A stretch of 64,000 nucleotides of DNA from Cinnamomum chago (lineage: Eukaryota; Streptophyta; Magnoliopsida; Laurales; Lauraceae), in NCBI GenBank assembly GCA_038049695.1, contig CP142451.1, positions 44,837,001-44,901,000 on the forward strand, given 5' to 3'. Positions 12,501-25,168 of this stretch are shown piece after piece. A program made the translations under genes and the position numbers. Within the stretch, counting starts at the first letter, position 1. Each line of letters starts with the position of its first letter. A model generated the notes under the pieces. That model was given only the letters and a program-made list of their open reading frames with translations. It was not told where the DNA came from and did no database searches.

Positions 12501-14162
12501 ATGAGGCAAAGAAGGTGGATGGAGTATATCAAAGATTATGACTTTCCAATCAAGTATCATCCAGGCAAAGTGAATGTGGTAGCAGATGCGTTGAGCAGAA
12601 AATCAGTAGTCATGGCTAATTTGAGAGGAATGAGTGTCTTACAACAGTTCGAAGAGTTGGGTGTAGAGGTACAAACCCTGAGATTGGGTGCAATGTTAGC
12701 GAATATGACAGTTTCAGAACCTACCTTCATCCAGAAGATTAAGAAAAATCAGTTACAAGACCCAGACTTGGCCAAGATAGTAGATGTTATTGCAGAACGC
12801 CCCGATTTCAAGGTGGTGAATGGGATATTGTATTTCCGTGACCGGTTGTGTGTGCCGAATGTGGATGATTTGAAGAGTGAAATAATGGACGAAGCTCACA
12901 GCACGCGATATTCTATGCATCCGGGTAGCACGAAGATGTACCACAATTTGAAGAATAGATTTTGGTGGAACAACATGAAGAGAGAGATAGCAGCTTTTGT
13001 GTCTCGTTGTCTAACTTGTCAGTTGATCAAGGCAGAACATCAGAAGCCTCCAGGTTTGTTACAGCCTTTGGAAATTCCGGAGTGGAAATGGGAGCACATT
13101 ACCATGGATTTCGTCTCCGGTTTGCCTAATACTAAGAAGGGAAATAATGCAATTTGGATCATTGTAGATCGTCTGACAAAGTCTGCTCACTTCATTCCGA
13201 TGAAGACCGGGAATATGATGCATATGGCACCACTTGCGAAGTTATTTGTTGATGAGATTGTTAGTAAGCATGGTCAACCCGTCTCCATTACTTCAGATAG
13301 AGACAGTAGATTTGTTTCAAAGTTTTGGAAAACTCTTCATGAGTCGATGGGTACCAAGCTCCAATTCAGCACAGCTTATCATCCTCAGACCGATGGTCAG
13401 TCAGAAAGGACGATACAGACTCTCGAAGACATGTTGCGTGCTTGTGTATTGGATTTCAAGATTCAGTGGGATGAGTGCTTACCTCTATGTGAATTTGCGT
13501 ATAACAATAGTTACCACTCGAGCATCGGTATGGCACCTTTCGAGGCACTCTATGGTAGAAAATGCAGAACTCCGGTTTGCTGGGAAGAAGTCGGTGAACG
13601 TAGTTTTCATGGACCGACGATAGTTGGAGAGACAAGTGACAAGGTCAAGCTGATTCAGGAACGGTTGAAGATCGCCCGTAGTAGGCAGAAGAGTTATGCA
13701 GATACTCGCAGAAGAGAATTGCAGTTTCAGGTGGGTGACAAGGTGTTCTAGAAGATCTCACCAGTTAGAGGGACTTTGAGATTCGGACAGAAAGGCAAGT
13801 TGTCTAGAAGATTTATTGGTCCGTATGAGATTCTGAGCAAGATTGGAGATGTTGCTTATAGACTCGCGTTACCGCCGGAATTCTCCGGGGTACACAATGT
13901 TTTTCATGTTTCTATGCTCAAGAAGTATGTCTCTAGTCCTGCACACATTCTACAACATGAGCCTTTAGAGATTCGGGAAGATGCCTCGTATGTGGAAAGA
14001 CCGATCAAGATCATTGACACCAAAGAGCAAGAATTGAGAAACCGGACTATTCATTGGGTCAAGGTACTTTGGGAAAATCACGAACCAGAGGAAGCCACCT
14101 GGGAATTGAAAGAGCAAGTGCAGAGGAAGTATCCACAGCTTTTACCAGAGGTAATTGTTTGA
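9513..14162 (+). pseudogene. Gag-Pol polyprotein of element 2, same amber stop as element 1
   Basis: The layout matches element 1, with ATG 9513 and the same TAG at 13749-13751. The frame then stays open to the TGA at 14160-14162. The identical stop, together with the shared Leu codon near the Gag start (CATGCTTTAGGC, Ser in elements 3 and 4), shows that elements 1 and 2 descend from one already broken copy. Unlike element 1 it carries Asn beside the RNase H catalytic Glu and Lys instead of Glu in the RNase H-integrase connector (AAGAAAAATCAG near 12744), both shared with element 3. Gag, protease, RT, RNase H and the integrase core are complete; the integrase C-terminal module and chromodomain are cut off. 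Confidence 0.93.
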
Positions 14163-14186
14163 TTTATTTGGTGGACCAAATATCCT

Positions 14187-14199
14187 AAGGGGTGGAGGA
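14187..14199 (+). other. Polypurine tract, element 2
   Basis: AAGGGGTGGAGGA directly before the LTR3 start. Confidence 0.9.
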
Positions 14200-14601
14200 T
14201 GTTAGACCCCGACCCAGACCAGTTCGATTAGTGTGCGATTAGTATGTGTTTAGTCTTAAGTGGGTTTAGTTGTGGTTGGGTTAGAAGTGATTAGCTTTAG
14301 TCCTGGACATAGCTTTGGGAATTTTGAGAACGTTTAGTATTGGTTAGACACACTCAAGAAGGCTTGAGTGCACGTGTAAGCTTGGGAAGATCGTATCGTT
14401 TTCCGTGTGAGTGTGGTTTTGATTTCATTTGAATGATCTTTTTATGTGTTACAACTTTCGTTTTAAGACCATTCATGTTTGAAGCCCAAAAACCCATGTT
14501 TTGGCCCAAGGAGGGTAAAATTGTCTTTCTTGCACAAATCTGGACACAATTTTCGAGATCTCAAAACCATGTCAAAAATATACTTTTTGGAAACTAGATA
14601 T

Positions 14602-14632
14602 TTCGACGATCATTTTATCCTTCTTCGTCGAA
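14602..14632 (+). promoter_or_regulatory. Conserved inverted repeat in LTR3
   Basis: TTCGACGA and TCGTCGAA arms at the same spacing as in LTR2. Confidence 0.6.
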
Positions 14633-15409
14633 GTCATCCGAGGCCCACAAGACCATGTTTTACTCACTTCAAGTTCAAGCCAAATGGGGCCCATGAGTCA
14701 TCACTTAATCCCCTTTCCCCTCCCTTTTCATTCATTTCCCAATCTCTGCAACTTTTGAGTCTAGGGCAAGAGAGAAAACCTCTTTTCTCCTTCATCTTCC
14801 TCACTTGGTTTGATCTAGCTAGAGAGCTCCAAAGGAAATTCTAAGACTACCATTTTCTTCATCTCCTTGCAAGCTCTCCATTGATACAAGTTTCTTGAGT
14901 TTTCAAGTTGGGCAAGAGCTCCTTTTTCTTCCCTCTCTCTTGTTTGACCTTCTCTAGGTAAGAGCTTCAACCCATATTTTTTTCATGGAGTCATTTTAGT
15001 TCCTTAAGATCATGTTTTTCATGTTTTCAAACCCTATTTGGAAAATGGGTTCCTCGTTTCCATTTTGAGTGAGTTTTGTGTGTCTTCTTGTTTTTGCTTG
15101 TAGTGTGAGATTAGCTTGTGTGAAGAGCTTGGAGGAGAGTGTTTAGCATTTGGGCAAGGCAAGTAATCTCTATAGGATCATTGTGCATGTTTATTTTAAG
15201 CTACATTGTTGTTTGAGAAGTTTTGTACATGAATATGTCTACAAGTTTCATACTCATGATTTCCTTTGTGTTGGATGTTTAAAGTTTGGAAAAATATATG
15301 TTTTGTCCCTTGGAGAGTATGTAGACTCAGGGAATATAAGTGGAATGAGAATGAATGGAAGGGAAGAAGAGAAATGTGAAAAATCTGTGCTGAAACGCAT
15401 TCCCGTGCA

Positions 15410-15838
15410 CTGGCGGTCAGCACAGCGGTCAGCTCGCGGCTAGCCGCCTGTGCCCACTGCGGCTAACCGCAGGCTGACCGAACCCAGCGGTTCCTTTTCC
15501 AGAAGCTAGCATTTTCACCTGGGTTCAGCGGTCAGCTCCGCGGTCAGCCCACGGCTAACCGCCAGTCCCACTTGCGGTTAACTGCAGGCCAACCGAGGAT
15601 TTCGGTTCCTTTTCCAGAAGCTGACATTTCGACCATGTTTCACGGTCAGCTCCACGGTTAGCTAGCGGCTAGCCGCCTCATCCCATCACGGCTAACCGCT
15701 GGCCAACCGCGCATGCGGTTCCTTTTCCCGAGAGCTAAACACAGAATTTCATTCCAGCGGTCAGCCTGGCGGTCACCTTGCGGCTAGCCGCCAGACCCCA
15801 GTTCGGCTAGCCGACACCTGACCGCGAGGTGACCGAAT
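15410..15838 (+). repeat. Palindrome-rich minisatellite module of LTR3
   Basis: Copy of the module described at 7572-8000. Confidence 0.8.
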
Positions 15839-17183
15839 TTGACAAGTTTCCTATTTTGAAGAGTTTTGCAAGAAGGAAAAACTAGAACATGTTAAGTGAC
15901 CTCTAGCCTGATTTTGTGCACTCGAAACCCAAAATGTCTTTGAACTTCTGGGGCACCAATCCTTTCCTAAAATTCTACTATTTGGGTCTCAATTGCACAA
16001 AGATAAATCAAAGGTCCTTGCTTGTGCTTGATAGGCCTTGTGTTCGTGCTTTGGTTTTTGATATGATGAATATCATCGTGAACTTGTTTTGAAGTGTTAG
16101 TACAAGCTTGTTTTGAAGTTTTGTTAAGAAAAAGGGGATCACTTCCTAAGCGTGTTTTGCATAAATATTATGCCTCGTGCTAGTCGTGCTCGTCGTGTTG
16201 TGATAAGTGATTTCCCCCTTTTTATCTCGACGTGTTTGATCGTGCTTCGCGTGTTTTGTGCATTCATGAATTAAGTAAACACCACTGAGCTTAGACTGCC
16301 CTTTCGGTTTGATCCACTGTCTGGGGGTCTTTAAACATGTGGACTGTCTGCAGACTGGTCGTGTATTTATTACACATCGTGCGTGTCCGGTTCCGCTGCC
16401 GGAATTCCCGTCTTTGTGGGAAATCGTGTCGTGCTTATATTATGTATATCGTGTTTGTCGTGCGTGCTTGCTCTTTTCATTATATAAATGATAGAGAAAG
16501 GATGGGCTCTTTGTGGATTGTAACTTTTCATGATATATTTAGTACTCATGCTAGTTTGTTTTGATACCTCAGCTATTGTGACAGTTCAAATCAAGTATTC
16601 GATTTCAAGTGTTTTTCCAAAGTATTATTGTCATGTTCATGCCTATATTGATTACCTGCCAAACCGTCGTGTTTGACCCTTGCTTGTTGGTGCCCAGGTG
16701 CAGGAGACGTTGCCTTTGAGGAGGAGCGTCAGGAGGAGGCTTGTGAGCCAACTCCCGTGAGAGAGTGGCAGCCCGACGATGTCATTTAGATGTCGGACTG
16801 GTCCTCGAGTTTCGTCACCATTTTGTCTTAGGGTTCTTTTGTTTATGTTGGAGATGTGTATTGGCCTCTCTTGGGAATTGTAACAAAACTTAATTTACTT
16901 TCTTGTTAGACTTGTAACTTGAACAATGTTGGGAATGCCATGTTAACTTATTCCTTTGATACTTTGTCTTGTATATTATTGTGATAGCACCTAAATATTT
17001 TACTGATGCTTATCTAGTTGTGTTTTGCTACACGCTTCCGCAATCGTGTACGTGTGAGTCAGATCCCGTGTCTTTGGGAATCCTCACCGCGGGAACCTGT
17101 GGGAAAACAAAATGATCAAATAAGAATAATCACAATCAACACCGTCGCGGGGCCTGGGATCCGTTCCGGGGTCGCGACAGGAC

Positions 17184-17196
17184 TGGTATCAGAGCG
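17184..17196 (+). other. Primer-binding site, element 3 (initiator tRNA-Met)
   Basis: TGGTATCAGAGC, 5 bp after the end of LTR3. Confidence 0.92.
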
Positions 17197-17340
17197 AGAC
17201 ATGTTTCAGGCACTTAAAAGAAACTAGAAAGGTCTTAGGAACGTGGCGAGGATTCGTGAGTTCGATAGATTCGTTCGTATAGGATCTTAGAAACCCTTGT
17301 ACCATGATTTTTGTGTTCTAACTCTTTGTTCTACAGCAAT

Positions 17341-20300
17341 ATGCCTCCAAGAAAAGCTCCAAATCATCATGCTTCAGGCAGTAACCAGAATGAGTCAGAT
17401 GCATCTGAGACACCGACAGCCACACAGTTTCAGGAACTTATGCAAGCCATGATAGCACAGCAAAGGCAGGCTAATGAGAACCAAGCAAGGTTTCAAGAGC
17501 AGTTGGCTAAGAAGGATGATGAGATGGCACAAGTTCAAAGGCAGTTATTGGAAGTCCTTCAGAACAGGAATGTAGCACCACTCGCAGGTCCACAGATTGT
17601 TATTCAGAATAGGGATCCTGACCCTAATGCTCTATTTGAGAAGTTTAGGAAGAGAGCACCCAAAGAATTTTCGGGCAATGAGGACCCACTAGTGGCAGAT
17701 GACTGGCTAGTCAATACAGAGAAGATCTTTGATGTCTTCATGTGCACGGGTATACAGAAGGTCAACCTCACAGCTTCATTATTTTATGGGCTCGCAGATA
17801 GGCGGTGGCAAACAGTCAAGGATCCTTATGCAGTGATGGCAGATGATGAGGCATGGGCAGCATTCAAGATACAGTTTCAAGACAAGTACATTCCCTCTCA
17901 TGTCAAGAGGCAGAAGGCTATTGAGTTTCAGCAACTCAAGCAAGGTAGCATGACAGTGTTGGATTATGTCACCAAATTTGAGAGATTGGCGAGGTATGCC
18001 ACCGAGTTGATTGACACGGAAAGGAAGAAGATCACTAAGTTTTTGGAAGGATTGAATCCGATCATCATGAGAGATGTCATAGGAGTAGTTCCTCCAGCTA
18101 CATATGATGAGGCAGTCAAGCGGGCTTATACTTTTGAGGATATTAACAATATGATTGTTCAGGACAGGAAGCAGCAATATCAGCAGCAAAATCAGAGGCA
18201 ACAACAGGGCAAGAAGCCAAGGCAAGAGCAAGGTCATGTGAGGCAGGGTTGTGGACATTGTGGCAAGAATCATGAAACTCACGAATGTAGGAAGGCCATG
18301 GGTGCCTGTTTCAAGTGTGGGGCTATGAATCATTCCATCAAGGATTGCCCATTACTTCAGAATCCAGGGAACAGAAACCAGCAGCAGAGACAAGTAGCAC
18401 CTCAGAACCAAGCACCAATTCAAAACCAAGTCAGACCACCTCAGCAGCAGCAACAGGCTAGGCCACCAGTGCAGAATCAGAATGCTCGTCCACAGCAGAA
18501 TAGGCATGGCCAAGGAAGGCAGAATCAAGTACCAAACCGGCTACAGATGCATGGACGGTTGTATTATCTCAACCGTGCAGATGCTGAAGCGGCAGGAGAC
18601 GTGGTAGAAGGTAAACTTCTTGTCTGTGGGATAGAAGCCCAGATCTTATTTGATCCTGGATCCACTCATTCCTTTGCATCTCCTAGTTTTGCTAAGTTGA
18701 TTGATGCACCATGTAGTGAGTTGGATTACATTTTGGTAGTGACCACTCCAGTAGGGAAACAAGTTGTGTGTAGAACCCATTATCCTAGTTGTACAGTGTG
18801 GTTAGGGGATGTTAATTTGCCGGCCAACCTCATAGTTTTGGACATGCATGATTTTGATGTCATCTTAGGCATGGATTGGTTAGAAGCATATCATGCCACT
18901 ATGGATTGTTTTAGTAAGACCATCACATTCAGATTCCAAGGACCACAGGCAGAGTTGATATTTCAGGGGAACAGGAGGAAAACTCAAGCAGGATTTATTT
19001 CAGTGTTGAAGGCAAGCAGATTAGTGCAGAGTGGATGCCAAGCATTTATTGCGTTTATCACGGAGGATAAACAGTCCCAAGGGGTGGAGGATATCCCCAT
19101 TGTGTGTGAATTTCCGGACGTTTTTCCAGAAGAAATCCCGGGTTTACCACCAATTAGAGAAGTTGAGTTTACAATTGAACTCCTTCCAGGGACAGCCCCG
19201 ATCTCGATTGCACCATATAGGATGGCTCCAGCAGAAACGGGTGAGCTAAAGCTCCAATTGCAGGAATTGTTGAGCAAAGGTTTCATTAGGCCAAGTGTTT
19301 CACCGTGGGGAGCACCGGTGTTGTTTGTGAAAAAGAAGGATGGAAGCTTGAGAATGTGCATAGACTACAGGAAGTTGAACCATGTGACAGTGGAGAACAA
19401 GTACCCTTTCCCAAGGATAGATGAATTGTTTGACCAATTACAGGGAGCAGCCTATTTTTCCAAGATAGACTTGAGGTCAGGGTACCACCAGTTGAGAGTT
19501 AGAGACTCAGATGTTCAGAAAACAGCCTTTAGAACAAGATATGGGCACTATGAGTTCTTAGTGATGCCCTTTGGTTTGACAAATGCACCAGCAGTCTTTA
19601 TGGCTTTGATGAACAAGGTCTTTGCACCATATTTGGATCACTCTACGGTAGTGTTTATTGATGACGTTCTGGTATATTCTAAGAGTAAGAAGGAGCATGA
19701 AGAACATTTGAGGACAGCGTTGCAGCTCTTGAGAGACAACCAGTTATATGCAAAACTCAGTAAGTGTGAATTCTGGTTAGAGCAAGTTGCTTTTCTAGGC
19801 CACATCATCTCCAGAGAAGGTTTAGCAGTTGACCCAGCCAAGATAGAAGCAGTTGTTAGTTGGGCAAGGCCAAGCAGTGTGACAGAAATTAGAATCTTTT
19901 TGGGGTTAGCAGGCTACAGAAGATTTGTCCAAGGTTTTTCGTCCATCGCAGCCCCTTTGACAAAATTGACTAGGAAGAATGTCCCATTTGTGTGGACCGA
20001 TCAGTGTGAAACCAGTTTCCAAGAGTTGAAGGGAAGGTTAACCACAGCCCCAATCCTTACATTACCCTCGAGCAACGGCGGATTTATTGTTTATACAGAT
20101 GCTTCGAATGTGGGACTAGGTTGTGTATTGATGCAAGATGGCAAGGTGATTGCTTATGGCTCGAGACAGCTGAAGGACCATGAGAAGAATTATGCGACTC
20201 ACAACTTGGAGTTGGCAGCAGTTGTTTTCGCATTGAAGATGTGGAGACACTATCTCTACGGAGAGAAATTTGAGGTCCATTCAGATCACAGAAGTTTGCA

Positions 20301-21990
20301 ATATTTGTTCTCGCAGAAGGATTTGAATATGAGGCAAAGAAGGTGGATGGAGTATATCAAAGATTATGACTTTCCAATCAAGTATCATCCAGGCAAAGTG
20401 AATGTGGTAGCAGATGCGTTGAGCAGAAAATCAGTAGTCATGGCTAATTTGAGAGGAATGAGTGTCTTACAACAGTTCGAAGAGTTGGGTGTAGAGGTAC
20501 AAACCCTGAGATTGGGTGCAATGTTAGCGAATATGACAGTTTCAGAACCTACCTTCATCCAGAAGATTAAGAAAAATCAGTTACAAGACCCAGACTTGGC
20601 CAAGATAGTAGATGTTATTGCAGAACGCCCCGATTTCAAGGTGGTGAATGGGATATTGTATTTCCGTGACCGGTTGTGTGTGCCGAATGTGGATGATTTG
20701 AAGAGTGAAATAATGGACGAAGCTCACAGCACGCGATATTCTATGCATCCGGGTAGCACGAAGATGTACCACAATTTGAAGAATAGATTTTGGTGGAACA
20801 ACATGAAGAGAGAGATAGCAGCTTTTGTGTCTCGTTGTCTAACTTGTCAGTTGATCAAGGCAGAACATCAGAAGCCTCCAGGTTTGTTACAGCCTTTGGA
20901 AATTCCGGAGTGGAAATGGGAGCACATTACCATGGATTTCGTCTCCGGTTTGCCTAATACTAAGAAGGGAAATAATGCAATTTGGATCATTGTAGATCGT
21001 CTGACAAAGTCTGCTCACTTCATTCCGATGAAGACCGGGAATATGATGCATATGGCACCACTTGCGAAGTTATTTGTTGATGAGATTGTTAGTAAGCATG
21101 GTCAACCCGTCTCCATTACTTCAGATAGAGACAGTAGATTTGTTTCAAAGTTTTGGAAAACTCTTCATGAGTCGATGGGTACCAAGCTCCAATTCAGCAC
21201 AGCTTATCATCCTCAGACCGATGGTCAGTCAGAAAGGACGATACAGACTCTCGAAGACATGTTGCGTGCTTGTGTATTGGATTTCAAGATTCAGTGGGAT
21301 GAGTGCTTACCTCTATGTGAATTTGCGTATAACAATAGTTACCACTCGAGCATCGGTATGGCACCTTTCGAGGCACTCTATGGTAGAAAATGCAGAACTC
21401 CGGTTTGCTGGGAAGAAGTCGGTGAACGTAGTTTTCATGGACCGACGATAGTTGGAGAGACAAGTGACAAGGTCAAGCTGATTCAGGAACGGTTGAAGAT
21501 CGCCCGTAGTAGGCAGAAGAGTTATGCAGATACTCGCAGAAGAGAATTGCAGTTTCAGGTGGGTGACAAGGTGTTCTTGAAGATCTCACCAGTTAGAGGG
21601 ACTTTGAGATTCGGACAGAAAGGCAAGTTGTCTAGAAGATTTATTGGTCCGTATGAGATTCTGAGCAAGATTGGAGATGTTGCTTATAGACTCGCGTTAC
21701 CGCCGGAATTCTCCGGGGTACACAATGTTTTTCATGTTTCTATGCTCAAGAAGTATGTCTCTAGTCCTGCACACATTCTACAACATGAGCCTTTAGAGAT
21801 TCGGGAAGATGCCTCGTATGTGGAAAGACCGATCAAGATCATTGACACCAAAGAGCAAGAATTGAGAAACCGGACTATTCATTGGGTCAAGGTACTTTGG
21901 GAAAATCACGAACCAGAGGAAGCCACCTGGGAATTGAAAGAGCAAGTGCAGAGGAAGTATCCACAGCTTTTACCAGAGGTAATTGTTTGA
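17341..21990 (+). CDS. gag-pol: Gag-Pol polyprotein of element 3, intact Tekay-type chromovirus
   Basis: A single 1549-aa frame from ATG 17341, which sits just after a TTCTACAG|CAAT stretch that resembles a splice acceptor. Residues from this Met: Gag core about 95-260; a Gln-rich linker; zinc knuckle [14 protein letters not shown] about 323-336 (CX2CX4HX4C) preceded by a second, shorter Cys/His cluster; protease with DPGSTHSF about 438; RT with the FIDD active site about 772-775; RNase H with Asp 920, Glu 957 and Asp 982; integrase with an HHCC zinc site, then D1199, D1262 and E1298 (35 residues between the last two); a GPY/F stretch about 1447; and a chromodomain about 1505-1545. All catalytic residues are present and no stop interrupts the frame, so the protein could be functional. 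It carries Lys in the RNase H-integrase connector like element 2, but Ser near the start and an open Leu codon at the amber site like element 4, which makes it a mosaic. Confidence 0.95.
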   Translation: MPPRKAPNHHASGSNQNESDASETPTATQFQELMQAMIAQQRQANENQARFQEQLAKKDDEMAQVQRQLLEVLQNRNVAPLAGPQIVIQNRDPDPNALFEKFRKRAPKEFSGNEDPLVADDWLVNTEKIFDVFMCTGIQKVNLTASLFYGLADRRWQTVKDPYAVMADDEAWAAFKIQFQDKYIPSHVKRQKAIEFQQLKQGSMTVLDYVTKFERLARYATELIDTERKKITKFLEGLNPIIMRDVIGVVPPATYDEAVKRAYTFEDINNMIVQDRKQQYQQQNQRQQQGKKPRQEQGHVRQGCGHCGKNHETHECRKAMGACFKCGAMNHSIKDCPLLQNPGNRNQQQRQVAPQNQAPIQNQVRPPQQQQQARPPVQNQNARPQQNRHGQGRQNQVPNRLQMHGRLYYLNRADAEAAGDVVEGKLLVCGIEAQILFDPGSTHSFASPSFAKLIDAPCSELDYILVVTTPVGKQVVCRTHYPSCTVWLGDVNLPANLIVLDMHDFDVILGMDWLEAYHATMDCFSKTITFRFQGPQAELIFQGNRRKTQAGFISVLKASRLVQSGCQAFIAFITEDKQSQGVEDIPIVCEFPDVFPEEIPGLPPIREVEFTIELLPGTAPISIAPYRMAPAETGELKLQLQELLSKGFIRPSVSPWGAPVLFVKKKDGSLRMCIDYRKLNHVTVENKYPFPRIDELFDQLQGAAYFSKIDLRSGYHQLRVRDSDVQKTAFRTRYGHYEFLVMPFGLTNAPAVFMALMNKVFAPYLDHSTVVFIDDVLVYSKSKKEHEEHLRTALQLLRDNQLYAKLSKCEFWLEQVAFLGHIISREGLAVDPAKIEAVVSWARPSSVTEIRIFLGLAGYRRFVQGFSSIAAPLTKLTRKNVPFVWTDQCETSFQELKGRLTTAPILTLPSSNGGFIVYTDASNVGLGCVLMQDGKVIAYGSRQLKDHEKNYATHNLELAAVVFALKMWRHYLYGEKFEVHSDHRSLQYLFSQKDLNMRQRRWMEYIKDYDFPIKYHPGKVNVVADALSRKSVVMANLRGMSVLQQFEELGVEVQTLRLGAMLANMTVSEPTFIQKIKKNQLQDPDLAKIVDVIAERPDFKVVNGILYFRDRLCVPNVDDLKSEIMDEAHSTRYSMHPGSTKMYHNLKNRFWWNNMKREIAAFVSRCLTCQLIKAEHQKPPGLLQPLEIPEWKWEHITMDFVSGLPNTKKGNNAIWIIVDRLTKSAHFIPMKTGNMMHMAPLAKLFVDEIVSKHGQPVSITSDRDSRFVSKFWKTLHESMGTKLQFSTAYHPQTDGQSERTIQTLEDMLRACVLDFKIQWDECLPLCEFAYNNSYHSSIGMAPFEALYGRKCRTPVCWEEVGERSFHGPTIVGETSDKVKLIQERLKIARSRQKSYADTRRRELQFQVGDKVFLKISPVRGTLRFGQKGKLSRRFIGPYEILSKIGDVAYRLALPPEFSGVHNVFHVSMLKKYVSSPAHILQHEPLEIREDASYVERPIKIIDTKEQELRNRTIHWVKVLWENHEPEEATWELKEQVQRKYPQLLPEVIV

Positions 21991-22014
21991 TTTATTTGGT
22001 GGACCAAATATCCT

Positions 22015-22027
22015 AAGGGGTGGAGGA
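22015..22027 (+). other. Polypurine tract, element 3
   Basis: AAGGGGTGGAGGA directly before the LTR4 start. Confidence 0.9.
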
Positions 22028-22429
22028 TGTTAGACCCCGACCCAGACCAGTTCGATTAGTGTGCGATTAGTATGTGTTTAGTCTTAAGTGGGTTTAGTTG
22101 TGGTTGGGTTAGAAGTGATTAGCTTTAGTCCTGGACATAGCTTTGGGAATTTTGAGAACGTTTAGTATTGGTTAGACACACTCAAGAAGGCTTGAGTGCA
22201 CGTGTAAGCTTGGGAAGATCGTATCGTTTTCCGTGTGAGTGTGGTTTTGATTTCATTTGAATGATCTTTTTATGTGTTACAACTTTCGTTTTAAGTCCAT
22301 TCATGTTTGAAGCCCAAAAACCCATGTTTTGGCCCAAGGAGGGTAAAATTGTCTTTCTTGCACAAATCTGGACACAATTTTCGAGATCTCAAAACCATGT
22401 CAAAAATATACTTTTTGGAAACTAGATAT

Positions 22430-22460
22430 TTCGACGATCATTTTATCCTTCTTCGTCGAA
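22430..22460 (+). promoter_or_regulatory. Conserved inverted repeat in LTR4
   Basis: TTCGACGA and TCGTCGAA arms, same spacing as in LTR2. Confidence 0.6.
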
Positions 22461-23237
22461 GTCATCCGAGGCCCACAAGACCATGTTTTACTCACTTCAA
22501 GTTCAAGCCAAATGGGGCCCATGAGTCATCACTTAATCCCCTTTCCCCTCCCTTTTCATTCATTTCCCAATCTCTGCAACTTTTGAGTCTAGGGCAAGAG
22601 AGAAAACCTCTTTTCTCCTTCATCTTCCTCACTTGGTTTGATCTAGCTAGAGAGCTCCAAAGGAAATTCTAAGACTACCATTTTCTTCATCTCCTTGCAA
22701 GCTCTCCATTGATACAAGTTTCTTGAGTTTTCAAGTTGGGCAAGAGCTCCTTTTTCTTCCCTCTCTCTTGTTTGACCTTCTCTAGGTAAGAGCTTCAACC
22801 CATATTTTTTTCATGGAGTCATTTTAGTTCCTTAAGATCATGTTTTTCATGTTTTCAAACCCTATTTGGAAAATGGGTTCCTCGTTTCCATTTTGAGTGA
22901 GTTTTGTGTGTCTTCTTGTTTTTGCTTGTAGTGTGAGATTAGCTTGTGTGAAGAGCTTGGAGGAGAGTGTTTAGCATTTGGGCAAGGCAAGTAATCTCTA
23001 TAGGATCATTGTGCATGTTTATTTTAAGCTACATTGTTGTTTGAGAAGTTTTGTACATGAATATGTCTACAAGTTTCATACTCATGATTTCCTTTGTGTT
23101 GGATGTTTAAAGTTTGGAAAAATATATGTTTTGTCCCTTGGAGAGTATGTAGACTCAGGGAATATAAGTGGAATGAGAATGAATGGAAGGGAAGAAGAGA
23201 AATGTGAAAAATCTGTGCTGAAATGCATTCCCGTGCA

Positions 23238-23666
23238 CTGGCGGTCAGCACAGCGGTCAGCTCGCGGCTAGCCGCCTGTGCCCACTGCGGCTAACCGCAG
23301 GCTGACCGAACCCAGCGGTTCCTTTTCCAGAAGCTAGCATTTTCACCTGGGTTCAGCGGTCAGCTCCGCGGTCAGCCCACGGCTAACCGCCAGTCCCACT
23401 TGCGGTTAACCGCAGGCCAACCGAGGATTTCGGTTCCTTTTCCAGAAGCTGACATTTCGACCATGTTTCACGGTCAGCTCCACGGTTAGCTAGCGGCTAG
23501 CCGCCTCATCCCATCACGGCTAACCGCTGGCCAACCGCGCATGCGGTTCCTTTTCCCGAGAGCTAAACACAGAATTTCATTCCAGCGGTCAGCCTGGCGG
23601 TCACCTTGCGGCTAGCCGCCAGACCCCAGTTCGGCTAGCCGACACCTGACCGCGAGGTGACCGAAT
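23238..23666 (+). repeat. Palindrome-rich minisatellite module of LTR4
   Basis: Copy of the module described at 7572-8000. One site reads GGTTAACCGC here, against GGTTAACTGC in LTR2 and LTR3 and GGTTAATTGC in LTR5, so this CpG varies between copies. Confidence 0.8.
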
Positions 23667-25011
23667 TTGACAAGTTTCCTATTCTGAAGAGTTTTGCAAG
23701 AAGGAAAAACTAGAACATGTTAAGTGACCTCTAGCCTGATTTTGTGCACTCGAAACCCAAAATGTCTTTGAACTTCTGGGGCACCAATCCTTTCCTAAAA
23801 TTCTACTATTTGGGTCTCAATTGCACAAAGATAAATCAAAGGTCCTTGCTTGTGCTTGATAGGCCTTGTGTTCGTGCTTTGGTTTTTGATATGATGAATA
23901 TCATCGTGAACTTGTTTTGAAGTGTTAGTACAAGCTTGTTTTGAAGTTTTGTTAAGAAAAAGGGGATCACTTCCTAAGCGTGTTTTGCATAAATATTATG
24001 CCTCGTGCTAGTCGTGCTCGTCGTGTTGTGATAAGTGATTTCCCCCTTTTTATCTCGACGTGTTTGATCGTGCTTCGCGTGTTTTGTGCATTCATGAATT
24101 AAGTAAACACCACTGAGCTTAGACTGCCCTTTCGGTTTGATCCACTGTCTGGGGGTCTTTAAACATGTGGACTGTCTGCAGACTGGTCGTGTATTTATTA
24201 CACATCGTGCGTGTCCGGTTCCGCGGCCGGAAGTCCCGTCTTTGTGGGAAATCGTGTCGTGCTTATATTATGTATATCGTGCTTGTCGTGCGTGCTTGCT
24301 CTTTTCATTATATAAATGATAGAGAAAGGATGGGCTCTTTGTGGATTGTAACTTTTCATGATATATTTAGTACTCATGCTAGTTTGTTTTGATACCTCAG
24401 CTATTGTGACAGTTCAAATCAAGTATTCGATCTCAAGTGTTTTTCCAAAGTATTATTGTCATGTTCATGCCTATATTGATTACCTGCCAAACCATCGTGT
24501 TTGACCCTTGCTTGTTGGTGCCCAGGTGCAGGAGACGTTGCCTTTGAGGAGGAGCGTCAGGAGGAGGCTTGTGAGCCAACTCCCGTGAGAGAGTGGCAGC
24601 CCGACGATGTCATTTAGATGTCGGACTGGTCCTCGAGTTTCGTCACCATTTTGTCTTAGGGTTCTTTTGTTTATGTTGGAGATGTGTATTGGCCTCTCTT
24701 GGGAATTGTAACAAAACTTAATTTACTTTCTTGTTAGACTTGTAACTTGAACAATGTTGGGAATGCCATGTTAACTTATTCCTTTGATACTTTGTCTTGT
24801 ATATTATTGTGATAGCACCTAAATATTTTACTGGTGCTTATCTAGTTGTGTTTTGCTACACGCTTCCGCAATCGTGTACGTGTGAGTCAGATCCCGTGTC
24901 TTTGGGAATCCTCACCGCGGGAACCTGTGGGAAAACAAAATGATCAAATAAGAATAATCACAATCAACACCGTCGCGGGGCCTGGGATCCGTTCCGGGGT
25001 CGCGACAGGAC

Positions 25012-25024
25012 TGGTATCAGAGCG
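25012..25024 (+). other. Primer-binding site, element 4 (initiator tRNA-Met)
   Basis: TGGTATCAGAGC, 5 bp after the end of LTR4. Confidence 0.92.
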
Positions 25025-25168
25025 AGACATGTTTCAGGCACTTAAAAGAAACTAGAAAGGTCTTAGGAACGTGGCGAGGATTCGTGAGTTCGATAGATTC
25101 GTTCGTATAGGATCTTAGAAACCCTTGTACCATGATTTTTGTGTTCTAACTCTTTGTTCTACAGCAAT

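Larger units (their letters stand above)
14200..17179 (+). repeat. LTR3 of the array (2980 bp)
   Basis: TG...CA ends as in LTR2. It has the LTR2-type variants (AAGACCATT, GGAATTCC, TATCGTGTTTG) but not the 10-bp duplication. It differs from LTR4 at about ten positions that I could find by eye, so the two LTRs flanking element 3 are the least alike adjacent pair. Confidence 0.95.
22028..25007 (+). repeat. LTR4 of the array (2980 bp)
   Basis: TG...CA ends. It shares with LTR5 a set of variants absent from LTR1-3: TATTCTGAAG, CCGCGGCCGG, GATCTCAAG, AACCATCGTG and ACTGGTGCTT, plus AAGTCCATT, which LTR2 and LTR3 lack (LTR1 is truncated there). Only about four differences from LTR5 are visible by eye, so element 4 looks like a recent insertion or duplication. 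Confidence 0.95.

Noticed and set aside
17778..17800. Protease DPG in place of the DSG/DTG motif as an inactivating change
   Set aside because: The motif (true position about residue 438 of Gag-Pol) is the same in all four copies, and I recall DPG as frequent in related plant chromoviruses.
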